Assembly: GCA_002390205.1 (NCBI GenBank)
Contig: DGOV01000024.1
Location: 1-32,049, forward strand
Source: Proteobacteria bacterium UBA4457
Lineage (GTDB): Bacteria; Pseudomonadota; Gammaproteobacteria; Ga0077536
Length of the DNA stretch: 32,049 bases
Direction of reading: 5' to 3'
Shown: positions 23,710 through 31,553 of the stretch, in pieces
Numbering within the stretch: the first letter of the stretch is position 1
Layout of the letters: every line of letters begins with the position of its first letter
Position numbers and translations under genes: made by a program
The notes under the pieces: generated by a model
Seen by the model: only the letters and a program-made list of their open reading frames with translations
Databases searched by the model: none
Told to the model about the DNA's origin: nothing

Positions 23710-25281
23710 ATGAGGCCGATAGACTACTTTGAACGGGGAGTTAGATTGGATCCTGACCGCACTTTTTTGGCGAGCGAGGATATTAAATACTCCTACCAGG
23801 ATGCCAAAAAGTTGATTGATGCGGCTACTAAAGGTTTATATGCGGCTGGCTTTGAGGTTGGAGACTCGATAGCCGTGTACTCTCATAACCATGCAAGTGC
23901 TGTTTTGGGAGTGTTCTCTAGCATGAATGCTGGCGGTGCATGGATTCCTGTAAATGTTCGCAACAGTGCTGCTACAAATGCTGAGTACATGTCGTATACA
24001 CGAACGAAGTGGCTCTTCTACCACTCCCAAGTCTCTGAACAGGTTTCAGAATGCATTCCATTACTGCCAGAGCTTAAAGGGGTGATTTGTTTGGATAGGA
24101 AGGATAACGGTCACCCTTCCTTAGTAGATTTTTCCGATGCTGGGAAAATGGTTGATGTCCCTGATTGGTCTGATCCGTTTGGAGCTCCAAATATGGTCTT
24201 TTCTCGTTGGCCGACAGGCGGGACTACAGGGCCTTCGAAAGGGGTAGAGATAAGCAATGCAAATATTTTGACGATGTTCGAACTAGGTTTGAAACACTAT
24301 GTGGGGGAGGACACAAAAGATGTCGTCCATTTGGCTGTTGCGCCCATCACCCATGCAGCGGGTGTTATTATTGGTATTTTTTCTGCGGTCGCGGGAACTA
24401 CTATTGTACATCCAGCATTTGACCCTAAGAAAGTGCTTGAGAGTATCGCTCGTGACAAAGTGACACATATATTCCTTCCGCCTACCGCTTATTATGCGCT
24501 ACTTGAATTCCCTGATGTCAAATCATATGACTGCTCAAGTTTGAGGCAAATTTTGATCGCTGCTGCACCAGTTTCTCCTGACAAATTTCGAAGAGGGGTT
24601 GAGGTTTTTGGTGACGTGATTTGTCAGTGCTATGGACAGGCAGAGGCCCCTATGTTGATTTCAATGCTGGCACCTGAGGTTGTGTCTGCCGCAGCTTCAG
24701 GATACAAATCGGAACGACTTAAAAGTTGCGGGAAGGTGACGTCCTGTACCGAGGTGGCGATTTTAGATGACTCCGGGAATGTGTTGTCAGTGGGTGAGCG
24801 AGGAGAAATATGTTGCCGCGGCCCACTGGTCACCCTTGGGTATTTTGAAAAGCCCGAAGCTACGGCAGAGGCACGCTTATATGGGTGGCACCACACGGGT
24901 GATGTTGGTTACCTGGATGACGATGATTATCTTTACATAGTCGATCGCAAAAAAGACATGATCATCACTGGTGGATTTAATGTTTTCGCGACTGAGGTCG
25001 AATCGCCAATCCTAGAAATACCTGGTGTTTTAGAATGTGCTGTAATCGGAGTGCCCGACGAGCGTTGGGGGGAGTCTATTAAGGCAATAGTTGTGCTAAA
25101 TGCGGGGGTAGAGATGTTACCTGAACAAATAGTGGACAGCTGCAAAGACAAACTTGGAGGGGTAAAAACTCCTAAATCTGTAGAGGTGTGGGACGAGATC
25201 CCTAAAACAGCAGTAGGTAAAACCGATAAAAAAGCGATCCGAGCTAAATTTTGGGGTCAATCTGACCGACTAGTAAATTGA
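23710..25281 (+). CDS. Acyl-CoA synthetase (AMP-forming ligase)
   Basis: A 523-residue ANL-superfamily adenylating enzyme that activates a carboxylic acid to its CoA thioester through an acyl-AMP. Seen: the A3 phosphate loop TGGTTGPSKGVE (residues 169-180), YGQAEAP (A5), HHTGDVGYLDDDDYLYIVDR and KKDMIITGGFNVFATEVE hinge motifs, and C-terminal PKTAVGKTDKK with the catalytic Lys504. Length and motifs fit medium- to long-chain or aryl-acid CoA ligases; the substrate is not readable. ATG start at 23710. It heads a plus-strand operon: its stop TGA overlaps the SDR start by one base, and the two LLM oxidoreductases follow, so it probably supplies the CoA-activated acid for the island. Confidence 0.93.
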   Translation: MRPIDYFERGVRLDPDRTFLASEDIKYSYQDAKKLIDAATKGLYAAGFEVGDSIAVYSHNHASAVLGVFSSMNAGGAWIPVNVRNSAATNAEYMSYTRTKWLFYHSQVSEQVSECIPLLPELKGVICLDRKDNGHPSLVDFSDAGKMVDVPDWSDPFGAPNMVFSRWPTGGTTGPSKGVEISNANILTMFELGLKHYVGEDTKDVVHLAVAPITHAAGVIIGIFSAVAGTTIVHPAFDPKKVLESIARDKVTHIFLPPTAYYALLEFPDVKSYDCSSLRQILIAAAPVSPDKFRRGVEVFGDVICQCYGQAEAPMLISMLAPEVVSAAASGYKSERLKSCGKVTSCTEVAILDDSGNVLSVGERGEICCRGPLVTLGYFEKPEATAEARLYGWHHTGDVGYLDDDDYLYIVDRKKDMIITGGFNVFATEVESPILEIPGVLECAVIGVPDERWGESIKAIVVLNAGVEMLPEQIVDSCKDKLGGVKTPKSVEVWDEIPKTAVGKTDKKAIRAKFWGQSDRLVN

Positions 25282-26024
25282 TGACGTCAGCTAAAACAGC
25301 AGTTATTACTGGTGCTGGAAGTGGTATCGGCAGACAAACTGCTCAGTTGTTTTTGGAGAATGGCTATCTTGTGGCTCTAGTAGGGCGAAGAGAAGACCAG
25401 CTTCGAGAAACAGCTGGTGGGAGAGATGATGTCGTTATTCTTCCTTGTGACGTGGGTCGTCCTGAGTCCGTTGTAGCCGCTTTTGAAGAGGTTTACAGTC
25501 GATGGGGATATTTGAATGTTCTCTTCAACAACGCAGGTATAGGATCGCCGTCTAAGTTAATCGATGAAACTTCAGTAGACACGTGGCTATCGATGGTCAA
25601 CACAAATTTGACAGGTTCCTTTCTGTGCGCGCGCGAGGCCTTTCGAATAATGCGTAATCAAAGACCGCAAGGCGGCCGTATAATCAATAATGGGTCCATA
25701 TCTGCGCAAACTCCACGACCAGGGTCGGTTCCTTACACTACTACAAAGCACGCGATAACTGGATTGACTAAAAGCTTGTCGTTGGACGGACGTCCTTTTG
25801 ATATTTGTTGTAGCCAGATTGATATAGGAAATGCTTTGACTGAAATGGCGACTCCAATGACACAAGGGGTTCCTCAAGCTGATGGCTCTGTAAGAGCGGA
25901 AGCTACAATGGATGTCTCTCTAGTCGCAGAAGCAGTATTGCAGATCGCAAATCTCCCGCTGCAGGCAAATATTCAGTTTATGACACTTATGGCAAATAGA
26001 ATGCCTTTTGTAGGACGCGGATAA
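25281..26024 (+). CDS. Short-chain dehydrogenase/reductase
   Basis: A 247-residue classical SDR. Seen: TGAGSGIG at residues 10-17, NNAG at 83-86, Ser139 (NNGSIS), Tyr152 and Lys156 (YTTTKHAIT): the complete catalytic set. Family knowledge: NAD(P)-dependent oxidation of an alcohol or reduction of a carbonyl. The ATG at 25281 shares its A with the preceding TGA stop, so translation is coupled to the acyl-CoA synthetase; a TTG one codon earlier also fits, but the ATG is preferred. Activity on the same CoA-activated intermediates is a fair inference. The gap to the next gene (118 bases) contains a long inverted repeat. Confidence 0.92.
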   Translation: MTSAKTAVITGAGSGIGRQTAQLFLENGYLVALVGRREDQLRETAGGRDDVVILPCDVGRPESVVAAFEEVYSRWGYLNVLFNNAGIGSPSKLIDETSVDTWLSMVNTNLTGSFLCAREAFRIMRNQRPQGGRIINNGSISAQTPRPGSVPYTTTKHAITGLTKSLSLDGRPFDICCSQIDIGNALTEMATPMTQGVPQADGSVRAEATMDVSLVAEAVLQIANLPLQANIQFMTLMANRMPFVGRG

Positions 26025-26087
26025 TGAGCTGAGTAAGTAGCGAGAGTATCGCGTATTTCTTGCAATAAACCCTATTAGTGTTAATGT

Positions 26088-26123
26088 TTTTAGAATAGTT
26101 GTGTTTCAAAGTCTGTTCTAAAA
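26088..26123. repeat. Long inverted repeat upstream of the first LLM gene
   Basis: TTTTAGAATAG (26088-26098) and CTGTTCTAAAA (26113-26123) are inverted copies matching at 10 of 11 positions (the odd pair is G-T in RNA), with a 14-base spacer. The downstream arm ends 19 bases before the ATG at 26143. It may be an operator, an attenuating hairpin or the end of the SDR transcript. Confidence 0.45.
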
Positions 26124-26142
26124 TCCAAGTAGGGGAGCCGTT

Positions 26143-27225
26143 ATGAAGTTTTCTGTCACGATTGACCCAAATATCAACGATTGGGATATAGTGCGATACG
26201 CGGAGGAACTTGGCTTTGATCGAGCTTGGGTCCCTGACTCACAAATGATATGGTCGGATTGCTATGCTCTTATGGCCTTAGCTGCGACGAACACCAAACG
26301 AATAGAGATTGGCACAGGTGTCGCAATAGCGGGAACTCGTATTGCGCCTGTTACTGCACATTCTATTGCGACGATTAATCAGTTAGCACCCGGAAGAATA
26401 TTTTTGGGCATCGGTACTGGCCATACAGCGATGCGGGTAATGGGACAGAACCCGCTTCCTGTCGGAGAATTTAGAGAGTACTTGCGTGTGCTTCGAGGGC
26501 TGTTGAGTGGTGAGGCAGTTGATTATACCTATCGAGGACGGACTAAAGAGATCCAGTTTTTACATCGAGACAGGTATTACTTGAATTTAGACAATAAAAT
26601 ACCAATTTACGTTGCGGCTAATGGACCAAAAGCTTGCGAAGCTACGGGTGCGTATGGGGACGGTTGGATAACTATTGGTGATGCGGGAGATGAAATTTCA
26701 AGCCGACTGGAGCAGATTCATGGCGGAGCACAGACTGCGGGTCGGACATTGGATGACAGCTTTCAAACATCATTTTTGACAGCACCATGTATTTTGCGAA
26801 ACGGAGATAAGTTAACTGATGATCGAGTCATTAACGAAGTAGGATCGTGGGTGACAACTGAGCTGCATTTCTTCTATGAGATCTGGAAAAAAGCAGGTAA
26901 GAAAAATGACATGATTCCTAAACATTTCGAGAACATATGGGACGATTATTTAGAGAGGGTAAATAAATTTAGTCTTCCTGAAAATGCTAGATTTCGGCAG
27001 GTCCATCTCGATCATGCTACTCACATCGTACCTGAAGAGCGTCGGTTTGTGACGCCTGAGGCGATCAAGGCTTGCTGTTTCGTTGGGACTCCTGACGAGA
27101 TCATAGAGCGGATTAAGGAAAAGGAAAAAAATGGTGTGAAAGAAATCAACATCATGCCCTCGTCAGAATCTCAGCGGAAAGTTTATCGAGACTTTATGGA
27201 ACTGGTTATACCCGCGTTTAGATAG
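26143..27225 (+). CDS. LLM-class (luciferase-like) flavin-dependent oxidoreductase, copy 1
   Basis: A 360-residue luciferase-like TIM-barrel oxidoreductase. Seen: MKFSVTIDPNINDWDIVRYA, LGFDRAWVPDSQMIWSD, TKRIEIGTGVAIAGTR, PGRIFLGIGTGHTAMR, PIYVAANGPKACEATG and GTPDEIIERIKE, all characteristic of the F420- or FMN-dependent methylene-H4MPT reductase-like branch. Which cofactor it uses cannot be told; F420 would need its own synthesis genes elsewhere. ATG start at 26143 with GGGGAG upstream. It is followed at 27343 by a paralogue of the same length, a tandem duplication that has diverged at the nucleotide level but keeps long identical protein runs. Role in the island is likely redox on a CoA- or carbonyl-bearing intermediate. 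Confidence 0.9.
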   Translation: MKFSVTIDPNINDWDIVRYAEELGFDRAWVPDSQMIWSDCYALMALAATNTKRIEIGTGVAIAGTRIAPVTAHSIATINQLAPGRIFLGIGTGHTAMRVMGQNPLPVGEFREYLRVLRGLLSGEAVDYTYRGRTKEIQFLHRDRYYLNLDNKIPIYVAANGPKACEATGAYGDGWITIGDAGDEISSRLEQIHGGAQTAGRTLDDSFQTSFLTAPCILRNGDKLTDDRVINEVGSWVTTELHFFYEIWKKAGKKNDMIPKHFENIWDDYLERVNKFSLPENARFRQVHLDHATHIVPEERRFVTPEAIKACCFVGTPDEIIERIKEKEKNGVKEINIMPSSESQRKVYRDFMELVIPAFR

Positions 27226-27240
27226 GAGCTCAACTAGGCC

Positions 27241-27274
27241 GTTAACCTTATACTTTATTGGTAATAAGGTTGGC
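27241..27274 (+). terminator. Hairpin between the tandem LLM genes
   Basis: AACCTTAT (27244-27251) pairs perfectly with ATAAGGTT (27264-27271) around a 12-base loop; three outer pairs, two of them G-T, extend the stem to 27241 and 27274. There is no strong T-run after it, so it may be a weak terminator, an RNA-processing site, or simply an operator overlapping the promoter that follows. Confidence 0.4.
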
Positions 27275-27287
27275 ATCAAAATATAAT
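27258..27287 (+). promoter_or_regulatory. Candidate promoter for LLM copy 2
   Basis: A perfect TATAAT (27282-27287) with TTGGTA (27258-27263) 18 bases upstream. The -35 lies in the loop of the preceding hairpin. The start codon of copy 2 is at 27343, giving a leader of about 50 bases. Confidence 0.45.
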
Positions 27288-27342
27288 ATGTTTTCTTACA
27301 GATACAGACCTGTTGAAAGCTTTTATTAAAAGGAATTGTTTC

Positions 27343-28425
27343 ATGAAATTTGCCGTTACTATAGATCCGAATATTAATCGTTGGGACCTCATTCGATATG
27401 CTGAGGAGTTAGGCTATGACCGTGCGTGGGTTCCAGATTCTCAGATGATTTGGTCTGATTGCTACGCAACCTTAGCGTTGGCCGCGGTGAATACGAAACG
27501 TATAGAAATTGGAACTGGTGTTGCGATTCCAGGTACTAGAATTGCACCGGTGACCGCTCACTCGATCGGTACGATAAATCAGTTGGCGCCTGGGCGCACA
27601 TTTTTAGGGATAGGTACTGGTCACACTGCGATGCGTGTTATGGGCCAAGATCCCATGCCAGTGAAAGAGTTCCGAGAATACCTAAGAGTACTGCGTGCTT
27701 TGCTCGATGGGGATGCCGTTGATTATACCTATCGAGGAAGAACTCAAGAAATACAGTTCCTACATCGTGATCGTTATTACTTGAATTTAGATAATAAAAT
27801 ACCTATTTATGTGGCAGCTAATGGACCTAAAGCTCTTGAGGCGACGGGTGCTTACGGGGATGGTTGGATAACTATCGGAGGAGCTCCGACAGAGATCTCT
27901 GATAAGTTAGAACAAATCCATGGTGGCGCTTCTGCAGTTGGAAGGACTATCGGTGAAGATTTCCAAACTTCCGTTTTGACTGCAGGCTGCGTGCTCCGTC
28001 CAGGTGAAAAATTGACCGATGAGCGAGTGATTGATGAAGTTGGCTCGTGGGTAACCTGTGAACTACATTTCTTTTATGAGATCTGGAAAAAATCTGGCGA
28101 AAATAATGAAATGGTCCCTGCCCATTTCGCTAACGTCTGGGATGAATATGTCGAGCGAGTAAGTAACTATTCTCTTCCAGAGAATGCTAGATTTAGACAA
28201 ATTCATGATGGACACTGTACCTATATGCAGCCCGATGAAAGAAAATTTGTGACTCCAGAAGCTATCAAAGCCACATGCTTGGCTGGGACACCGGACGAGA
28301 TTATCGAAGAACTAAAGCAGAAAGAAAAATCGGGATTAAAGGAATTGAATATTCTTCCTGATGCAGATCAAGCGCACAAGGTATACAGAGATTTTGCCGA
28401 GTTGGTAATGCCTGCCTTTCGATAA
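27343..28425 (+). CDS. LLM-class (luciferase-like) flavin-dependent oxidoreductase, copy 2
   Basis: A 360-residue paralogue of the gene at 26143, same length and same motif order (VTIDPNINRWDLIRYAEELG, AWVPDSQMIWSDCYA, GTGVAIPGTR, FLGIGTGHTAMRVMGQDP, PIYVAANGPKALEATGAYG). By eye the two share well over two-thirds of residues. The frame is open to 27313, but ATG 27343 is preferred: it has AAAGGAA upstream and aligns exactly with the start of copy 1. It appears to have its own promoter, so the two copies may be expressed differently. Cofactor (FMN or F420) and substrate are not evident. A strong hairpin terminator follows at 28435-28469. Confidence 0.9.
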   Translation: MKFAVTIDPNINRWDLIRYAEELGYDRAWVPDSQMIWSDCYATLALAAVNTKRIEIGTGVAIPGTRIAPVTAHSIGTINQLAPGRTFLGIGTGHTAMRVMGQDPMPVKEFREYLRVLRALLDGDAVDYTYRGRTQEIQFLHRDRYYLNLDNKIPIYVAANGPKALEATGAYGDGWITIGGAPTEISDKLEQIHGGASAVGRTIGEDFQTSVLTAGCVLRPGEKLTDERVIDEVGSWVTCELHFFYEIWKKSGENNEMVPAHFANVWDEYVERVSNYSLPENARFRQIHDGHCTYMQPDERKFVTPEAIKATCLAGTPDEIIEELKQKEKSGLKELNILPDADQAHKVYRDFAELVMPAFR

Positions 28426-28434
28426 AGTCTAATT

Positions 28435-28469
28435 GTGTTGGGTCGTCCTTTCTGTGGACGACCCAATAC
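28435..28469. terminator. Bidirectional hairpin terminator
   Basis: A near-perfect 14-pair stem (28435-28448 with 28456-28469, one G-T pair, core GGGTCGTCC/GGACGACCC) around a 7-base loop. It lies exactly between the convergent stops of LLM copy 2 and the exonuclease gene. No clear T-run follows on either strand, but placement and strength favour a shared terminator. Confidence 0.8.
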
Positions 28470-28474
28470 TCCTT

Positions 28475-29029
28475 CTATATATCTGGTTGCCAACCTTTCT
28501 CTTTTGCAATGAAAACCATTTCAGCTACCGCGCGAGCATCGGATAGGGCTTCGTGATGGGAAAGTTGTATTCCTAAATAATGACACAAAGTATTAAGTTT
28601 GTGATTAGGAACAATATTTGGTTTCGGCCAGATCTTGGTGGCAATATGTCTATACGTGCATACCCAGGGTGTATCCGGCATGGGCAACCCGTAATGAGTG
28701 CAACAGGATTTTAAGACGGACTTATCAAATGAGGCATTATGCGCGGCAATAAAAGAAGCTTTACTGAGCAGAGGTTGAATCCTTGGCCAGATGTGTAAGA
28801 AGTTTGCTTCATCTTTTACATCGTTCCAAGAGATCCCATGTATCTGTGTGTTTTGAAAAGAAAACTCTGAGGTTGGAGGTTTAATTTTGATATGAATTGA
28901 CTCTATGATTTCTGAGTCACGACAAATAATAATCCCTAGTTCGCACGCGCTATTTCTTTTCGCGTTGGCCGTTTCGAAGTCTATAGCAACGAAAGTGACT
29001 GAATTTTTCAGAGAGGTAGGTATGTTCAA
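28475..29029 (-). CDS. DnaQ-like 3'-5' exonuclease
   Basis: A 184-residue DEDDh exonuclease of the DnaQ superfamily. Seen: Exo I motif VAIDFETAN (Asp17, Glu19), Exo II with AAHNASFDKSVL, and Exo III HEALSDARAVAEM with the His-x4-Asp pair. Family knowledge: DNA or RNA 3' exonuclease, either a stand-alone repair enzyme or a polymerase III epsilon-type proofreader; no BRCT or UvrC domain is present. The start is TTG at 29029, chosen because AAGGA lies six bases upstream and no ATG is nearby. It is the last gene of the minus-strand catabolic operon, nine bases after the decarboxylase-like gene, an odd place for a nuclease and perhaps only co-transcribed. Confidence 0.9.
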   Translation of the reverse strand: MNIPTSLKNSVTFVAIDFETANAKRNSACELGIIICRDSEIIESIHIKIKPPTSEFSFQNTQIHGISWNDVKDEANFLHIWPRIQPLLSKASFIAAHNASFDKSVLKSCCTHYGLPMPDTPWVCTYRHIATKIWPKPNIVPNHKLNTLCHYLGIQLSHHEALSDARAVAEMVFIAKEKGWQPDI

Positions 29030-29038
29030 TTACAATCC

Positions 29039-29803
29039 TTAGGGAGTTATTTTCTTCGCGCCTCCTTCTTCTGCAGGCTTGTCTAAAGAAACTTGAAAGC
29101 GGGGCGGCATAAGATGAATGTCAACCGCAGCATAGGTTCCGGCGATCGGATATTTAGTAGTCATTGCTTCATGACCAAGAGATTTCGAGTTAAAAATTTT
29201 CTCAGCTGGTTCGCCCCGTATAACATTCTTGAAATCATAGTTAGCCTCAAACTGTACTAGTGTTGGCTCATCATTTATTAAGCAACCATTTAATGTCGGA
29301 GAGTATTTTATTATGCCACCTGCACCTACTAGAGGGATGCAGTTTCCTATACTCATATCGACAATAACGGCATCTTTAGTTTCAATTTTTCCGTGCACTT
29401 GATCATAAGATTCTTTGCAAGTTACTTTAGCTGGGCAAATTGAGAATCCGTACCGTTGTTCAAGTATTGAGCTTGCTTTTAGATTATCGCAAAAAGCTTT
29501 CATGACTAGATGTCTAGGCTTGATACCCGTCCGGCAAGCAATTCCAGTATAGGCCAGAGTGAAATCACCTATTGAGCTATTATTACCTCGAATGAAAGTT
29601 AGACTAAATAGGGCAGGAATACTTGGATGCAGGCTCGGAGGCAATATGCTCTCAGCAGCACTCATTTTCATTTCATAAAGAACGTAAAATATGTGGGCAC
29701 CTTTCAGGGTAATTTCTGAGGTATCTTCCAAATTAAGTGGTATCTTGCTAACAGCAATATCTTTCCCGTCTCCATGACCATAAAGCAATTCTATTTCGCT
29801 CAT
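29039..29803 (-). CDS. Acetoacetate decarboxylase-like protein
   Basis: A 254-residue protein that resembles the acetoacetate decarboxylase superfamily. Seen: ESILPPSLHPSIPALFSLTF near residues 51-70, matching the family's opening LP-x-L-x-P, then SIGDFTLAYTGIACR near 77-91 and RYGFSICPAKVTCK near 117-130, where Lys126 falls where the Schiff-base lysine lies in acetoacetate decarboxylase. Not certain: sequence similarity within the superfamily is low, and many members are not decarboxylases. No signal peptide. Its ATG overlaps the stop of the preceding LLM gene (ATGA), so translation is coupled. A role in cleaving or isomerising a keto or enol intermediate from that enzyme is inference only. 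Confidence 0.55.
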   Translation of the reverse strand: MSEIELLYGHGDGKDIAVSKIPLNLEDTSEITLKGAHIFYVLYEMKMSAAESILPPSLHPSIPALFSLTFIRGNNSSIGDFTLAYTGIACRTGIKPRHLVMKAFCDNLKASSILEQRYGFSICPAKVTCKESYDQVHGKIETKDAVIVDMSIGNCIPLVGAGGIIKYSPTLNGCLINDEPTLVQFEANYDFKNVIRGEPAEKIFNSKSLGHEAMTTKYPIAGTYAAVDIHLMPPRFQVSLDKPAEEGGAKKITP

Positions 29804-30906
29804 GCGTTTGCTGCCACTGTTGATTCTTTTTGATTAAAATGAGGCATCACTTCTTTAGCGAACAGTCTCAGACTTTCCAGGACTTTTTCTTGCGGAAGAT
29901 GTTCCCTAGCTTGTACCATGAAAATCATTTGGTCTGCGCCTGCCGCCTCCCATCTCGATATAGTGTCAATCAAGGTATCAGGATCGCCAAAGCAAAGGCC
30001 ACTTGCCGGGGCTGCTTTTTTGTCTCCTGGAGCATTGGGGTCTTGTCTTAAAGATCCTAATAGTCCCAAAGCTTTGTAACTATTAGCTGGATAGGCTTCT
30101 GAAACCTCGACAGTTTGGCCCGCCATATATCCGAAGGTGTTTATCAGTTCGGCACCTTTTTGCTTCGCTAATTCTGCATCTTCGTGGCAGTACATCCAGT
30201 TTGCGATAGCGACTTGATCGTTAATAAATGATCCCACTGGGTCACAAGTTTTTATGTGTTCTCTATATTCTTTAATACGGGGAATATTTCGTTCCACATC
30301 TGATATAGACAAGATGAGCGCACCCATTCCTCTGTCTGCTGCATCGAGTTCCGTTCCTGGAGCGGTTACCGCCACCCACATTGGTGGGTGAGGATCTTGC
30401 ACTGGTTTAGGCAATATGCAGCGTTCCGGCATGCTGAAATAATTTCCTTCATACGAGAATCGCTCTTGTGTCCACATTTTTGGTATGACTCTGCAGTACT
30501 CGTCCCAGCTTTTCTTTGTATCGTCTACGTTAGCATTGAAACCACCCAATTCATTCCATGTCGATGAACGACCGGTTCCAAATTCTACACGGCCATTGCT
30601 GAGCATATCGAGATAAGCCGCTTTTTCTGCCCATCGAATAGGTGAGTGCATCGCGGGAACACAAGTGCCGATCCCAAAGCAAACTCTAATATCTTTAGTT
30701 TCCCTTGCTATTGCCGCCAGGAACATGTCTGGGCAGCTTGAATGGCTATATTCTTCGAGGAAATGATGTTCAACACACCAAACGCTTGAGAAGCCCAACT
30801 TATCCGCGAGGACGGTTTGTTCGATCGCATTTTCGATAACCATTCTCTGATTCTCAGTACTGAAAGGTCGCGGTGTAGAGAGTTCATAAAACAGACCAAA
30901 TTTCAT
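29800..30906 (-). CDS. LLM-class (bacterial luciferase-like) flavin-dependent monooxygenase
   Basis: A 368-residue luciferase-like enzyme of the alkanal-monooxygenase branch, different from the pair at 26143 and 27343. Seen: N-terminal MKFGLFYELSTPRPFSTENQ, WCVEHHFLEEYSHSSCPDMF (EHHF is the family's N-terminal motif), DMLSNGRVEFGTGRSSTWNELGGF, and PPMWVAVTAPGTELDAADRGMG. Family knowledge: FMNH2-dependent oxygenation using O2, with a separate flavin reductase, not in view. ATG start at 30906 with GAGGAAA five bases upstream. It overlaps the decarboxylase-like gene by four bases and follows the DUF3237 gene after 27 bases. Substrate unknown. Confidence 0.9.
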   Translation of the reverse strand: MKFGLFYELSTPRPFSTENQRMVIENAIEQTVLADKLGFSSVWCVEHHFLEEYSHSSCPDMFLAAIARETKDIRVCFGIGTCVPAMHSPIRWAEKAAYLDMLSNGRVEFGTGRSSTWNELGGFNANVDDTKKSWDEYCRVIPKMWTQERFSYEGNYFSMPERCILPKPVQDPHPPMWVAVTAPGTELDAADRGMGALILSISDVERNIPRIKEYREHIKTCDPVGSFINDQVAIANWMYCHEDAELAKQKGAELINTFGYMAGQTVEVSEAYPANSYKALGLLGSLRQDPNAPGDKKAAPASGLCFGDPDTLIDTISRWEAAGADQMIFMVQAREHLPQEKVLESLRLFAKEVMPHFNQKESTVAANA

Positions 30907-30933
30907 TCCGTTTCCTCGCGTAATAAGGGTTTT

Positions 30934-31392
30934 CTAATCGTTCATCGCTTGATACACATCGTATTCCACTCTACCTGGAAGTATTCTTCCTTGCCCAACA
31001 CAGACAATGTTATTTACCCATTTGTACCTTGGATCGCCTGTTTGCATTCTCACTTGAGTGAAAAAATATTGATCGCCGATTTCTGTGGAGCCTTCACCAG
31101 TGGTAAGAGCTGCTTGCACCGCGGGGGTCATTTCCAGCTTGCCTGTATACTCTACATATATATAAGCACCATCGTGTGTTTCGAAAGTAGCGCGTACGTC
31201 AAGATGTCCGAAATCATCACACACTGTTAACCAGTCCGCGCAACCAGACTTTCTTAATGTCCCTTTTAGCTTTGCCCCTTCAAACTCGCCGCCGTCCACT
31301 TCAACGATTAATCGTTTACCGAAAGGTCCTTCTCCTACATCGAGTCCTTCTTTTAAAATCGCGTGGTAGGATAGTAGTTTTTCCATCTTCAT
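30934..31392 (-). CDS. DUF3237 family protein
   Basis: A 152-residue DUF3237 protein. Seen: RLIVEVDGGEFEGAKLKGTL near residues 27-46, DFGHLDVRATFETHDGAYIYVEYTG near 60-84, and C-terminal QTGDPRYKWVNNIVCVGQGR, the pattern of the family, a small beta-barrel. Function is unknown; members are common in catabolic gene clusters. No signal peptide. ATG start at 31392 with AGGAAAG seven bases upstream; a second ATG two codons in is also possible. It lies in a minus-strand operon upstream of the LLM gene, 161 bases downstream of the acyl-CoA dehydrogenase stop. Confidence 0.88.
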   Translation of the reverse strand: MKMEKLLSYHAILKEGLDVGEGPFGKRLIVEVDGGEFEGAKLKGTLRKSGCADWLTVCDDFGHLDVRATFETHDGAYIYVEYTGKLEMTPAVQAALTTGEGSTEIGDQYFFTQVRMQTGDPRYKWVNNIVCVGQGRILPGRVEYDVYQAMND

Positions 31393-31553
31393 ATTTGCTT
31401 TCCTAAAATTTGAATTGTCATAAATGATTTTCGACTGAACCTAAAGTAAGACGTTCGCCTGCGATATCTCGGTGCAGGGATGATTACGTTCGCGCCATAC
31501 CCCGTTAGATCTCCTCTTCTCTAGCTTCTTTAGATTGTAAGGGACTTCTGCAA

